A stretch of DNA of 37,875 nucleotides. It comes from an uncultured Hungatella sp. (lineage in GTDB: Bacteria > Bacillota > Clostridia > Lachnospirales > Lachnospiraceae). Position 1 is the stretch's first letter. Every line of letters starts with the position of its first letter. Made by a program: the position numbers and the translations under genes. A model generated the notes under the pieces. The model had not been told where the DNA came from, did not search any database, and saw only the letters and a program-made list of their open reading frames with translations. The DNA is taken from the NCBI GenBank assembly GCA_910588505.1, contig CAJUPQ010000031.1, positions 1 through 37,875 of the forward strand. Direction: 5' to 3'. Positions 1 through 8,623 of the stretch are shown in pieces.

Positions 1-368
1 CGGCACTCCGGGTCCACGCTCATAACCATATTGTTCAGCGTAACGTCATTGCGGTAATCCTTTGGAAACAGAGGGCGCATGGGGCGGTCGATGACACGGC
101 TGGTAAGCACCGCGTTCTCGCTGGCCTTTCCCTCCCTCCGGTTAAATCCTCCCGGAATCTTTCCCACCGCGTACAGCTTCTCCTCATACTCCACGCTTAA
201 TGGGAAGAAATCAATGCCCTCCCTGGGCTCCTTTGACGCTGTGGCCGTGCTGAGCACCGTGGTCTCGCCATAGTGCATAAACGCCGCGCCGCCTGCCTGC
301 TTGGCCACTCTGTCGATATCAACGATCAGAGTCCTCCCGGCTAACTCCATAGAAAAACTTTTGTACAT
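1..368 (-). CDS. pnp: Polyribonucleotide nucleotidyltransferase (PNPase), N-terminal part, cut by window edge
   Basis: Only the first 122 codons are present; the gene runs off the left edge. The protein starts MYKSFSMELAGRTLIVD and continues through GETTVLSTA and GGFNRREGK to IDRPMRPLFP, which is the first RNase PH-like domain of PNPase. PNPase degrades RNA 3' to 5' by phosphorolysis, releasing nucleoside diphosphates, and acts in the cytoplasmic mRNA decay machinery. The ATG at 368-366 follows a good AGGAG site. It lies downstream of rpsO as in most Firmicutes, but about 380 bp separate the two genes, so the gene could have its own leader or promoter there. Confidence 0.96.
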   Translation of the reverse strand, partial: MYKSFSMELAGRTLIVDIDRVAKQAGGAAFMHYGETTVLSTATASKEPREGIDFFPLSVEYEEKLYAVGKIPGGFNRREGKASENAVLTSRVIDRPMRPLFPKDYRNDVTLNNMVMSVDPEC

Positions 369-715
369 GGTCAATCTCCTTTTCAATCATATTTTGTGGC
401 GGAACCACCGTCACTTTACATAACTCCAAATCTGTGGCGGAGCCCCTTCCTTCCGGAATCCTAACACGCGGATCCCTCTCTATGATCCAGCAGAAGAAGC
501 CGAAACTACTGAAAAACATACCGCGAGGCAGCGCCAGTGCTGCCCTGCGAAAATCCCGGCGGATAAAGCATCCGCTTTCCGCGCCCTCCCGCCGGCAAAA
601 CCCGGTCTGGGGCAATTTCGCCTTACACACTCCCGGCGATATGCTTTTCAGCGGTCTCGGAACAGATCTCCTGCACGAATCCAAACGCTAAAAACTTACC
701 GCAATACCCAAAGAT
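369..715 (-). other. Long rpsO-pnp spacer, no supported gene
   Basis: This stretch separates rpsO from pnp. ORFs exist on both strands (319-684 minus, 434-691 plus), but they overlap each other or the pnp start, show no family resemblance and have no convincing ribosome binding site. A short hairpin (GGCAGC/GCTGCC at 527-544) and a GTGG/CCAC hairpin near 393-406 suggest a structured pnp 5' leader. Long structured pnp leaders are known from E. coli; a similar role here is inference. Confidence 0.4.
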
Positions 716-737
716 AGGGTGGAATCCCTTCCACCCT
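716..737 (-). terminator. Hairpin after rpsO
   Basis: A perfect 9-bp stem (AGGGTGGAA/TTCCACCCT, loop of 4) lies 14 bp past the rpsO stop. On the minus strand the tail is only ATCTTTGGG, so this is a weak terminator or an RNA-processing stem that lets some transcription reach pnp. Confidence 0.5.
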
Positions 738-751
738 AATGCTGGCTCTAT

Positions 752-1018
752 TTATTTTCTGATTCCAAGCTTCTCGATAAGGGAACGGTATCCCTCCAGG
801 TCCGTCTTCTTTAAATAGTCAAGAAGCCCGCGCCTCTGGCCTACCATCTTTAAAAGTCCCCGTCTGGAATGATGGTCCTTCTGATTCTTCTTCAGATGCT
901 CGGTCAGCTCGGTGATCCGCTCTGTCAGGATCGCGATCTGAACCTCCGGTGAACCTGTGTCCCCGGGTTTTCTGCCATACTTAGCGACAAGCTCTGCCTT
1001 CTTTTCCTTTGAGATCAT
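752..1018 (-). CDS. rpsO: 30S ribosomal protein S15
   Basis: The 88-residue protein has the normal S15 length. It begins MISKEKKAELVAKYG and carries the family signatures GDTGSPEVQIA, the HHSRRGLL rRNA-binding segment and LLDYLKK near the end. S15 binds 16S rRNA at the h20-h22 junction and nucleates the platform of the 30S subunit. The ATG at 1018 follows a strong TAGGAGG site, so the longer upstream reading frame (to 1120) is not used. It sits between ribF and pnp, the usual Firmicutes order. Confidence 0.97.
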   Translation of the reverse strand: MISKEKKAELVAKYGRKPGDTGSPEVQIAILTERITELTEHLKKNQKDHHSRRGLLKMVGQRRGLLDYLKKTDLEGYRSLIEKLGIRK

Positions 1019-1113
1019 GGTAATTCCTCCTAAAAATAATATTCTGACCGAGGACCAAGTAGCTGGTTGGAGCATCCAAAAACTGAGCCCCGGCGTTTTC
1101 ATACCGATTAATC

Positions 1114-2055
1114 TTAGCACAATGCCTTTTCCTTGTCAAGATAGGAAAGACCATATTCTTTATCCCGTTTCAGCTGTTCTTTCAGCTGTTCCAGAGAATC
1201 AAATTTCCGTTCCGGCCGCTCATAATTTAAAAGCTGCACCTCGATATCCGTCCCGTACAGATCCTTGTTCAAACCAAAAATGTAGGTCTCCACCCCCACG
1301 GCGCAGTCCCGCTCCACCGTAGGCTTTCTGCCGATATTGGTGATACCGCCGAAGATCCCGTCCTCTGTCACCACCCTGGACACGTAAACCCCAAAGGGAG
1401 GCAGAAATTTTTCCTCCGGCGGGATGATGTTCACCGTGGGAAATCCCAGGACGGGGCCTCCCACATGGTTGCCGTGAACCACCGTCCCATGGATGGCGTA
1501 GGGCTCCCCCAGCAGCTTGTTGGCCTTCTCCATCCGGCCTCCGGCCAGCTCCTCCTTAATGTAGGTGCTGCTGATGTCCCGCTTCTCATCCTGCTCCTTG
1601 ACGATTACCTCCAGCTCATACCCATATCTGGACGACAGCTCTTTCAGGACCTGGGCGTTTCCCGACCTCTGATACCCAAACCCGCAGTCTGTTCCCACTA
1701 CCATGGCCCTGGCGTTCATCTTTCCTATCAGGATCTCCCTGACAAACGCCTCAGCGGAAAGATGGACCACATCCCTGGTAAATGGATACTCCACCAAGTA
1801 GTCGATCCCCATTTTCGCCATATTGTTCCTCCGCTCCTGGTTTGTGGTGATCACCTTCTGATCCGTCCCTGAAAGCTTGGCCATGGGAGCCGTGTCAAAG
1901 GTAAATACAGCCGCCCGGTATCCCTTCTGTCTTTTCAATTCCAGCATCCGCCCCAGAAGCTTCTGATGTCCCTTGTGACGGCCATCAAATTTGCCGATGG
2001 TCACCACAGTGGGCTCCTCTATCCTAAAATCGGTCCTGCCGATGAAACAATCCAT
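1114..2055 (-). CDS. ribF: Bifunctional riboflavin kinase/FAD synthetase
   Basis: The 313-residue protein has the usual RibF length. It converts riboflavin to FMN by phosphorylation and FMN to FAD by adenylylation in the cytoplasm. The N-terminal nucleotidyltransferase motif GKFDGRHKGHQ is at about residues 22-32. The ISSTYIKE segment near residue 160 and the C-terminal kinase signatures GVYVSRV, NIGRKPTV and ETYIFGLNKDLYG are also visible. It lies 27 bp after truB in the same operon. Its products are the cofactors used by the flavoprotein at 31746-33866, though that link is general, not regulatory. Confidence 0.96.
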   Translation of the reverse strand: MDCFIGRTDFRIEEPTVVTIGKFDGRHKGHQKLLGRMLELKRQKGYRAAVFTFDTAPMAKLSGTDQKVITTNQERRNNMAKMGIDYLVEYPFTRDVVHLSAEAFVREILIGKMNARAMVVGTDCGFGYQRSGNAQVLKELSSRYGYELEVIVKEQDEKRDISSTYIKEELAGGRMEKANKLLGEPYAIHGTVVHGNHVGGPVLGFPTVNIIPPEEKFLPPFGVYVSRVVTEDGIFGGITNIGRKPTVERDCAVGVETYIFGLNKDLYGTDIEVQLLNYERPERKFDSLEQLKEQLKRDKEYGLSYLDKEKALC

Positions 2056-2082
2056 CCGTTGCGTCCTCCCTGCCTTTGCCCG

Positions 2083-3024
2083 TCAACCGCCGCCAAAAAA
2101 TAATTTCCACGGTTTCAGCCTCATGTTATCCGGCTCCCAAGCATAGACTCCCATAAACTGTCCGCTGCTGTCATAAACGCGAAAGCAGGTTCCATCTGCC
2201 GTCTCTTTCCACGCCTCAGTCTCCTTTTCCCCCTGGTCAGCCGCTGTCAGCTCCGCCTTCAGAGGATTCCCGTTATGCAGCAGCCGGTCCCCTTCCCTGG
2301 CCGCCTTCACAGCCGGGTAGTGGGAAAACATAGCCTCAATAGATACCAAATGCCCGTCTAAAGATCCCTGATCTTTCAGATGCCGGATCCGGGTGAGGGT
2401 CAGGCTGTCCTCGATCCCAAACCGGTCCACCCTGGTGCGGATAAGGGATTCCATACAGCCGCCGCAGCCCAGCCTTTGGCCGATATCATGGCACAGGGTC
2501 CTGATGTAGGTGCCTTTGGAGCAGCAGACCGTCATGACAACCCTGGGAAGTTTCACAGACTCAATGTGAATCTCATAGATAAACACCTGCCTGGGCTGGC
2601 GCTCCACCACCTTGCCGGCCCTGGCCAGGTCGTACAGTTTCTTTCCGTTGACCTTCAGGGCAGAGTACATAGGCGGTATCTGGGCATACGCCCCCACAAA
2701 GCCCATGATGGCCTCCTCCACCTGCTCACAGTCCAAATCCTCCGGATCCGCCTCTCTTAAGACCTGCCCCCAGATATCCTGGGTGTCCGTCTCCTTTCCA
2801 AGGAGCAGACCGGCCCGGTAGGTCTTAGTCTTATCTGTCAGCATGTCGCACAGGCGGGTGGCTTTGCCTAAGCACACCGGAAGAACTCCCTCCGCCTCCG
2901 GGTCAAGGGTCCCTGTGTGGCCGATCTTTTTCTGCCCAAGGATCCCCCTCAGCTTTGCCACCACGTCATGGGAGGTGTAGCCTCTCTCCTTATATACGTT
3001 GATGATCCCGTCAATCATGGTCAT
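2083..3024 (-). CDS. truB: tRNA pseudouridine-55 synthase
   Basis: TruB isomerises U55 in the T-psi-C loop of tRNAs. The N-terminus reads GIINVYKERGYTSHDVVAKL, followed by KIGHTGTLDPEAEGVLP, where the Asp of GTLDP is the family's catalytic residue. CSKGTYIRTL is the usual mid-domain motif, and the remainder resembles the C-terminal RNA-binding region. Length (313) is normal. The start overlaps the end of nrnA by 14 bp, so the two are probably translationally coupled; an ATG two codons further in is an equally possible start. Confidence 0.96.
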   Translation of the reverse strand: MTMIDGIINVYKERGYTSHDVVAKLRGILGQKKIGHTGTLDPEAEGVLPVCLGKATRLCDMLTDKTKTYRAGLLLGKETDTQDIWGQVLREADPEDLDCEQVEEAIMGFVGAYAQIPPMYSALKVNGKKLYDLARAGKVVERQPRQVFIYEIHIESVKLPRVVMTVCCSKGTYIRTLCHDIGQRLGCGGCMESLIRTRVDRFGIEDSLTLTRIRHLKDQGSLDGHLVSIEAMFSHYPAVKAAREGDRLLHNGNPLKAELTAADQGEKETEAWKETADGTCFRVYDSSGQFMGVYAWEPDNMRLKPWKLFFGGG

Positions 3025-3976
3025 TTACCGCCAAAAGCTGCTTCTCGATATGCTCTGACAGGTTGTTGACCACATCATGGATGCTCCCCGACATGGTACA
3101 CCCAGCGGCCCGCACATGGCCGCCTCCGCCGAAATAGGCGGCGATCCTGCTGACATCCACCACATAGTTGGAGCGCATGCTCACCTTATACATATGGTTG
3201 TCAATCTCATACAGGAAGATGGCGCACTCCACCCCGTCAATGGTCCGCAGATGATCCACGATCCCGTCCAGGTCCTTGGGGGTGACGCCGTAAAAGTCCA
3301 TATCCTGACTTTTGACCACAGTAAAGATGCACTTCCCGTCCATAAACCGGATACACTCCATAAGAGCCCTGCCCAAAATCTGGCTCTGGAGATAGGTTTT
3401 CTTATAAAAGCTGTCGTCAATGATCTTGGTGAAATCAATGCCCGTCTCCATAAGCTTTCCGGCGATCTCCATGGTCTTTGCCGTAGTGCTGCTAAAACGG
3501 AACACACCCGTGTCGTGAACGATCCCCGTGTAGAGACATTCCGCAAGTTCCTTATCGATCAGATCATCAGAAAGCTGGCCGTAGAGCACCTCCGCCGTGG
3601 AACTTGCCCCCGCCTCCACCACATTTTCCCCTGCATAGCCGGTGTTGGTCACATGATGATCCACGCAGATGCTGGCCCTGGCTGTGTCTAAATACACCGA
3701 AAACTCCCCCAGACGCTCCCTGTCGCTGCAATCCAGGCAGATACACAGATCAAAAGTCTCCTCCCCGGCCTCCTCCTGGATCTGGTCGTAACCCTCCAGG
3801 TAAGAAAATTTCTCCGGGAAATTTTTCAGGCACACCCGGATATCCGCTCCCTGCTTCCTCTTTTTCGCGTACCGGTACATGGCCAGGCAGGAACCCATAC
3901 AGTCCCCATCCGGATTAACATGGCCAAGAATCACAACCGATGCCGCCTCATTGAGCATCTGTTCCAGTTTTGTCAT
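3011..3976 (-). CDS. nrnA: DHH-family oligoribonuclease/pAp phosphatase
   Basis: This 321-residue DHH/DHHA1 phosphoesterase is the NrnA type that degrades nanoRNA and dephosphorylates 3'-phosphoadenosine 5'-phosphate. The metal-binding motifs are NPDGDCMGS near residue 20, a CLDCSD segment, and the DHH motif in VDHHVTNTGY near residue 105. The DHHA1 domain ends with GGGGHVRAAGC at about residue 285. It lies between rbfA and truB, the standard Firmicutes position, and overlaps truB. NrnA would finish RNA fragments left by PNPase from the same operon. Confidence 0.93.
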   Translation of the reverse strand: MTKLEQMLNEAASVVILGHVNPDGDCMGSCLAMYRYAKKRKQGADIRVCLKNFPEKFSYLEGYDQIQEEAGEETFDLCICLDCSDRERLGEFSVYLDTARASICVDHHVTNTGYAGENVVEAGASSTAEVLYGQLSDDLIDKELAECLYTGIVHDTGVFRFSSTTAKTMEIAGKLMETGIDFTKIIDDSFYKKTYLQSQILGRALMECIRFMDGKCIFTVVKSQDMDFYGVTPKDLDGIVDHLRTIDGVECAIFLYEIDNHMYKVSMRSNYVVDVSRIAAYFGGGGHVRAAGCTMSGSIHDVVNNLSEHIEKQLLAVNDHD

Positions 3977-4014
3977 ACAAATCCTCTCCCCTCTGCCATA
4001 TCAGTGTAACAGCG

Positions 4015-4431
4015 CTACTGCTCCGGCTCATCCCACCATGCCGCTGACTCCTCTTCCTGGTCCTCTCTCTCCTTTATGCCGACAGTCACATCATCGATGA
4101 GCCGCGACATGTGGACTCCATACTCAATGGACTGATCCAGGATAAACTTGATCTGGGGGGTATTGCGCAGATTCACCCGCCCTGCCAGTTCCTTGCGGAT
4201 AAATCCCACTGCCCGCTTAAGGCCTTCCAGAGCCTTTTGGGCCGCCTCGTCGCCCCCCAGGACGCTGATATAGGCCTTGCAGTATTTCAGATCCGGCGTC
4301 ACCTCCACGGAAACCACTGTGACCATGGCCCCATCCAACCCCGGATCCTTCACTTCCCTGCGGATAATCTCGCTTAACTCCCTTTGGACCTCCATGTTGA
4401 TTCTTGTATTCTTAATACTGTTTTTCCGCAT
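4015..4431 (-). CDS. rbfA: Ribosome-binding factor A
   Basis: RbfA is a small KH-fold protein that matures the 5' end of 16S rRNA and helps late 30S assembly. The 138 residues show RINMEVQRELSEIIRREVKDP at the N-terminus, VTPDLKYCKAYISVLG in the centre and LRNTPQIKFILDQSIEYG near the end. The C-terminus carries a short acidic extension (EREDQEEESAAWW) beyond the core. The ATG at 4431 is preceded by AAAGGAATT. It follows infB after about 70 bp that hold a hairpin. Confidence 0.95.
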   Translation of the reverse strand: MRKNSIKNTRINMEVQRELSEIIRREVKDPGLDGAMVTVVSVEVTPDLKYCKAYISVLGGDEAAQKALEGLKRAVGFIRKELAGRVNLRNTPQIKFILDQSIEYGVHMSRLIDDVTVGIKEREDQEEESAAWWDEPEQ

Positions 4432-4446
4432 ATAATTCCTTTCTCA

Positions 4447-4473
4447 CAGCCGCCTCCTTTTGGGAGACGGCTG
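4447..4473 (-). terminator. infB-rbfA intergenic hairpin
   Basis: An 11-bp stem with one mismatch (CAGCCGCCTCC/GGAGACGGCTG, loop of 5) lies between infB and rbfA. No T-run follows on the minus strand, so it is more likely an mRNA processing or stability element than a full terminator. Confidence 0.4.
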
Positions 4474-4499
4474 ACGTGCCTTACACCGGCGCAGCCTGC

Positions 4500-7400
4500 C
4501 TATCTGGGCACCTCCACCATGGCGTAAGCTTCGATCATATCGTCCTCCTGGAGGTCGTTAAACTTCTCAAACACCAGGCCGCACTCATAGCCTGTGGCCA
4601 CCTCTTTTACGTCGTCCTTAAACCGGCGCAGGGAAGCCAAACCTCCCTCGAAGATCTTCTCGCCGTCCCGGGTGATTCGCACGGAACACCCTCTCTGGAA
4701 CTTGCCGTCCAGCACATAGGAACCGGCGATGGTACCCACGCCCGAAGCCTTGAAGGTCTGGCGCACCACCGCGTGGCCGATGATCTTCTCCTCGAAAATA
4801 GGATCTAACATGCCCTTCATGGCTGCTTCCACATCCTCGATGGCCTGATAAATAACCTTATACAGGCGAAGATCCACCTTCTCCTGCTCTGCCACGGACT
4901 TGGCCGTGGCGTCGGGCCTGACGTTAAATCCGATGATGATGGCGTTGGACGCCGAAGCTAAGGACACGTCGGACTCGTTGATGGCGCCCACGCCTCCGTG
5001 GATCACCTTTACCATTACCTCCTCGTTGGACAGCTTTAAGAGACTCTGCTTTACAGCCTCCACGGAGCCCTGAACATCCGCCTTGACAATGATTGGCAGT
5101 TCCTTTACATTGCCTGCCTTGATCTGGCTGAACAGATCGTCCAGAGACAGCTTTGCCTTGGTGTCCTCAAGAAGCTTATTCTTGCCCTCGGAAATGAAGG
5201 TCTCCGCAAAGCTTCTGGCCTCCTTCTCGCTGGCGCTGACCACAAACACCTCGCCCGCATTTGGCACGCCGTTAAGTCCTAAGATCTCAACCGGCGTAGA
5301 CGGCGTGGCTTCTTTCACTCTGCGGCCCTTATCGTCCATCATGGCCCGAACTTTGCCAAAGCAGGCTCCCGCAGCGATATTGTCACCTACATGCAGGGTT
5401 CCCTTCTGTACCAGAACCGTGGCCACAGGGCCTTTGCCCTTGTCAAGCTCCGCCTCGATCACAAGCCCTCTTGCCATCCTGTTTGGATTGGCCCTTAACT
5501 CCTTGACCTCGGATGCCAGGATGATCATCTCCAGAAGGTCGGAGATGCCCTCCTTGGTGTGGGCGGACACAGGCACAAAGATGGTGCTTCCGCCCCAGTC
5601 CTCGGGGATCAGCTCATACTCGGACAGTTCCTGCTTTACCTTCTCCACATTGGCGCTGGGCTTATCGATCTTGTTGATGGCAACAATGATCTCCACTCCT
5701 GCCGCCTTGGCGTGGTTAATGGCCTCCACGGTCTGGGGCATAACGCCGTCGTCTGCGGCCACCACCAGAACCGCGATATCCGTGGACTGGGCGCCTCTCA
5801 TACGCATGGCTGTAAACGCCTCGTGGCCCGGGGTATCCAAGAAGGTGATCTTCTCGCCATTGATCTCCACCACGTAAGCGCCGATGTGCTGGGTGATGCC
5901 GCCTGCCTCCTTTGCCGTTACATTGGTCTGGCGGATAGCGTCCAGAAGGGAGGTTTTGCCGTGGTCAACATGCCCCATAACGCAGACTACCGGCGGTCTT
6001 GCCACCATATCGTCCACGCTCTCTTCCTCTTCCCGCAGAAGCTCCTCGATCACGTCGATCTTGGCTTCCTTCTCACAGAGGACATCATACTCCATGGCGA
6101 TCTCTTCCGCCTTCTCATAGTCAATCTCCTGATTAACTGTCACAATCGTTCCTTTTAAGAACAGCTTCTTAATAATGGCTGACGGCTGCAGCTTCATCTT
6201 ATCCGCCAGCTCCTTGATGGTAAGCACCTCAGGAATGGTAATGACCTTGATGGTCTCCTCCACCTTCTCAACCGAACTCTTCTGCGGCATGATGAAGGGG
6301 TGTTTGGAAACCTTGCCCTTTGATCTTGGGCCGTCCTCCGTCATATTCCTCTTGTCGTATTTATCATTCTTATAGGCATTTTTATTGCCTCTGTTGCTCT
6401 GTGGTTTTGTAGCCATTGGCGTGTCAAAGGACTTGGAAATGTCCTTCTGACCGGGACGGCCTGACTGGGGACGTCCGCCGGAACCGGGACGGCTGCCGTC
6501 GCGGCCCTGGAACCCGCCGCCGGGACGGTTCCCGTCTCTCCCCTGAAATCCGCCCTGACGGCCTGCACCCTGGCCGCCAAAACGGCCTCCGTCGCGGTTA
6601 AATCCGCCGGGACGGCCTGACTGGCCCTGGGAACGGTTTCCGCCCTGGCCCCCCTGATAGCCCTGGCCTCCGGCGCGGCTTCCGTCTCTTCCCTGGAATC
6701 CGCCCTGACGGCTTCCGTCACGGCTGCCCTGATAGCCCTGGCCTCCCGCGCGGCTTCCGTCTCTTCCCTGGAATCCGCCCTGACGGCTTCCGTCACGGCT
6801 GCCCTGATAGCCCTGGCCTCCCGCGCGGTTTCCGTCTCTTCCCTGGAATCCGCCCTGACGGCCTCCATCACGGCTGCCCTGGAAGCGGCCTCCGTCCCGA
6901 TTTCCCTGATAGCTCTGATTTCTGCCGCCCTGAGGTCGGTTTGCGTCCCGGCCCTGGCCGTTTGACGAACGCCCCTGACCCTGGGAGCGGCCTCCGTCGC
7001 GGCTGCCCTCCGGGCCGGTCTGGCCGAAGCCCTGCTGGGGACGTCCAGCCTGGGACGGTCTTCCCTGGCCTGTGGCTGCCTGGGACTGATCACCAAAGAC
7101 CGGGCCGTTTTGAACGCGCTCGCCCTGGGCCGCCTGCGATCCCCCCTGCTGGGCCCGGCTGTTTGGCCCTGCCTGGCTCTGATCCTGGGCAGGACGGGCC
7201 TGGTTCCCCTGGCCCTGATCTGTCCCCTGCTTAGGCCTGCCGGTCTGGTTCCCCTGACTCTGGGACCCTGCCTGCTGAGGTCTGCCGGTCTGACTGCCCT
7301 GATCCTGGCTCCCCTGCTGGAGTCTGCCGCTCTGAATCCCCTGGCCCTGGCTTCCTCCCTGCTGGAGTCTGCCGCTCTGAATCCCCTGGCCCTGGCTTCC

Positions 7401-7982
7401 TCCCTGCTGAAGTCTGCCGGTCTGCGTTCCCTGACTCTGAAGCTCTCCCTGCTGCGGCCTACCTGCCTGACCCATACTGCCCCCATCCGGACCTTGCTGT
7501 CCCGAAACAGCCTGGGGACGGACCGTCTTTATGGTCTGCCCCTGCATCCCCTCGGGACGCAGCGTCTTTACGGGCTGCTGGCCCTGACCGGAAGCTGCCT
7601 GGCCTCTGGCCTGCTGGCGGCCTGCTAAAGGCTGCTGGCCCTGACCCCGGTTACTTCCCTGAGGGGGCCTTTGCCCCACGTTTCTCATGGTCTGAGAATT
7701 CTGGGGCCGATACACTGCCGTGATCTTCTTTTTCGGCGGTTCCGTCTGGGACGCGGTCCCGGAGGCGGGAGCGGACTGACTTTTCTCCTGTCCACCCCCC
7801 AAAGCTGTCTGGGACGGTCTGGGACCTGCCTGCCTGCCTCCTCCCATAGCTTTTTTCACCACCTGGACATTCTCCTCGCTGATATTCGATGAATGGGTCA
7901 ACTCTATGTTATGTTTCCTTAAGATATCCAACACTTCCTTGCTGGTCTTTCCCAGCTCCTTTGCGAATTCACTGACTCTCAT
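4500..7982 (-). CDS. infB: Translation initiation factor IF-2 with giant repetitive N-terminal extension
   Basis: IF-2 is the GTPase that brings fMet-tRNA to the 30S subunit and promotes subunit joining. The N-terminus (MRVSEFAKELGKTSKEVLDIL) is the usual IF2_N fold. Residues ~55-555 are low-complexity, rich in Gly, Gln, Arg and Ser, with tandem repeats. A second IF2_N-like region (TIKELADKMKLQPSAIIKKL) follows at ~595. The GTPase starts near residue 665 with G1 GHVDHGKTS, then DTPGHEAF and NKIDK. Domains II-IV run to the end (GSVEAVKQ, RPDATAK, IGHAVVRQTFK). At 1160 residues it is far longer than B. subtilis IF-2 (about 716); almost all the excess is the repeat region. The start overlaps ylxQ by 14 bp. 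Confidence 0.97.
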   Translation of the reverse strand: MRVSEFAKELGKTSKEVLDILRKHNIELTHSSNISEENVQVVKKAMGGGRQAGPRPSQTALGGGQEKSQSAPASGTASQTEPPKKKITAVYRPQNSQTMRNVGQRPPQGSNRGQGQQPLAGRQQARGQAASGQGQQPVKTLRPEGMQGQTIKTVRPQAVSGQQGPDGGSMGQAGRPQQGELQSQGTQTGRLQQGGSQGQGIQSGRLQQGGSQGQGIQSGRLQQGSQDQGSQTGRPQQAGSQSQGNQTGRPKQGTDQGQGNQARPAQDQSQAGPNSRAQQGGSQAAQGERVQNGPVFGDQSQAATGQGRPSQAGRPQQGFGQTGPEGSRDGGRSQGQGRSSNGQGRDANRPQGGRNQSYQGNRDGGRFQGSRDGGRQGGFQGRDGNRAGGQGYQGSRDGSRQGGFQGRDGSRAGGQGYQGSRDGSRQGGFQGRDGSRAGGQGYQGGQGGNRSQGQSGRPGGFNRDGGRFGGQGAGRQGGFQGRDGNRPGGGFQGRDGSRPGSGGRPQSGRPGQKDISKSFDTPMATKPQSNRGNKNAYKNDKYDKRNMTEDGPRSKGKVSKHPFIMPQKSSVEKVEETIKVITIPEVLTIKELADKMKLQPSAIIKKLFLKGTIVTVNQEIDYEKAEEIAMEYDVLCEKEAKIDVIEELLREEEESVDDMVARPPVVCVMGHVDHGKTSLLDAIRQTNVTAKEAGGITQHIGAYVVEINGEKITFLDTPGHEAFTAMRMRGAQSTDIAVLVVAADDGVMPQTVEAINHAKAAGVEIIVAINKIDKPSANVEKVKQELSEYELIPEDWGGSTIFVPVSAHTKEGISDLLEMIILASEVKELRANPNRMARGLVIEAELDKGKGPVATVLVQKGTLHVGDNIAAGACFGKVRAMMDDKGRRVKEATPSTPVEILGLNGVPNAGEVFVVSASEKEARSFAETFISEGKNKLLEDTKAKLSLDDLFSQIKAGNVKELPIIVKADVQGSVEAVKQSLLKLSNEEVMVKVIHGGVGAINESDVSLASASNAIIIGFNVRPDATAKSVAEQEKVDLRLYKVIYQAIEDVEAAMKGMLDPIFEEKIIGHAVVRQTFKASGVGTIAGSYVLDGKFQRGCSVRITRDGEKIFEGGLASLRRFKDDVKEVATGYECGLVFEKFNDLQEDDMIEAYAMVEVPR
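6640..6900 (-). repeat. 75-bp tandem coding repeat in infB (RGG-like)
   Basis: A 75-bp (25-codon) unit recurs at steps marked by the CGTCTCTTCCCTGG string at 6683, 6758 and 6833. It encodes units such as GSRDGSRQGGFQGRDGSRA. Copies are nearly identical at DNA level, so unequal recombination could change copy number. The RDG/RGG and FQG/YQG content resembles RNA-binding disordered tails. Confidence 0.9.
7200..7450 (-). repeat. 45-bp tandem coding repeat in infB (Gln-rich)
   Basis: A 45-bp (15-codon) unit encoding GGSQGQGIQSGRLQQ occurs twice almost exactly, at about 7314-7403. Degenerate copies such as QGSQDQGSQTGRPQQ, AGSQSQGNQTGRPKQ and QSQGTQTGRLQQ lie on either side. It is a second repeat type, upstream in the protein of the Arg/Gly repeats. 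Confidence 0.85.
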
Positions 7983-8307
7983 ACCTACTACCTCCGTTGA
8001 TATTCATTTGTTTTACCATTGCCCCTGCGAATCCTTCATCCAATATGGCCAGAGATGTCCTCGTCTCTTTGCCCATATAATGACCCAATTCGTCTTTCTT
8101 ACCAAAAAACCAGATTGGAACCTGATAGTAAGTACACATATTGGCAAATTTCTTTTTGGTGTTATCCGAAGCCTCCTCGGACACGATCACCATACATGCC
8201 TTCCCGCTCTTTACCGCTCTCTCTGTGGAGAACTCGCCGCTGACGGTTTTTCCCGCCTTTGTGGCCAACCCGATCAAGTTCAGAACCTGTTTTCTACTGT
8301 CCGACAA
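7969..8307 (-). CDS. ylxQ: L7Ae-family ribosomal protein YlxQ
   Basis: This 112-residue protein belongs to the L7Ae/L30e fold that binds kink-turn RNA. Visible signatures are LNLIGLATKAGKTVSGE, RAVKSGKACMVIVSEEASDNTKKK and the PIWFFGKKDELG segment. It sits between ylxR and infB with overlaps of 14 bp at both ends, the conserved Firmicutes arrangement, which implies coupled translation. Its exact cellular role is less certain than that of its neighbours. Confidence 0.92.
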   Translation of the reverse strand: MSDSRKQVLNLIGLATKAGKTVSGEFSTERAVKSGKACMVIVSEEASDNTKKKFANMCTYYQVPIWFFGKKDELGHYMGKETRTSLAILDEGFAGAMVKQMNINGGSRYESQ

Positions 8308-8569
8308 GCCGTTCCATCTCCTTCTCCAGAGTTTCGTACACTTCCCTCGGAACCGTCATCTTAAAGGAACGGTCCAGCCCCCGGCTTTTTATGGCCTTTT
8401 TCAGGCACTCCCCGTCAGGACACACATAGGCGCCTCTCCCGTTCTTTCTGCCGGTAGCATCCAGAACGATCCCCTCAGATTCCGTCTTCAGGATACGGAT
8501 CATCTCTCTTTTATTTTTCATCTCTCCACAGCCAATGCATTGGCGAAGGGGTACTTTCTTTGTACTCAC
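8294..8569 (-). CDS. ylxR: YlxR family RNA-binding protein (RnpM, DUF448)
   Basis: The sequence KKVPLRQCIGCGEMKNKREMIRI followed by GRKNGRGAYVC is the DUF448/YlxR fold, normally encoded between nusA and ylxQ. YlxR has been reported in B. subtilis as a modulator that binds RNase P RNA. I place the start at the GTG (8569) because TGAGGAG lies 4 bp upstream and the resulting MSTKKVPLRQC matches the usual short N-terminus. The ATG at 8587 has no clear binding site and would give 97 residues. Cysteines at CIGCG and CPDGEC are consistent with the family. Confidence 0.9.
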   Translation of the reverse strand: MSTKKVPLRQCIGCGEMKNKREMIRILKTESEGIVLDATGRKNGRGAYVCPDGECLKKAIKSRGLDRSFKMTVPREVYETLEKEMERLVGQ

Positions 8570-8623
8570 TGATCTCCTCACTTCCATTCTAATCTGATGT
8601 CCCGCCGCTGTCTTTGGGGCGTC

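Noticed and set aside
434..691. ORFs in the rpsO-pnp spacer on either strand
   Set aside because: They overlap each other antisense or overlap the pnp start and lack ribosome binding sites.
6341..7486. Long minus-strand ORF (381 residues, Arg/Ala-rich) within infB
   Set aside because: It is a shifted frame of the infB repeat region; repeats with periods divisible by three keep all frames open. No binding site or family match.
6640..7690. Tandem repeats that could suggest a CRISPR or satellite array
   Set aside because: Unit lengths are 75 and 45 bp, no unique spacers exist, and they are read in frame in infB.
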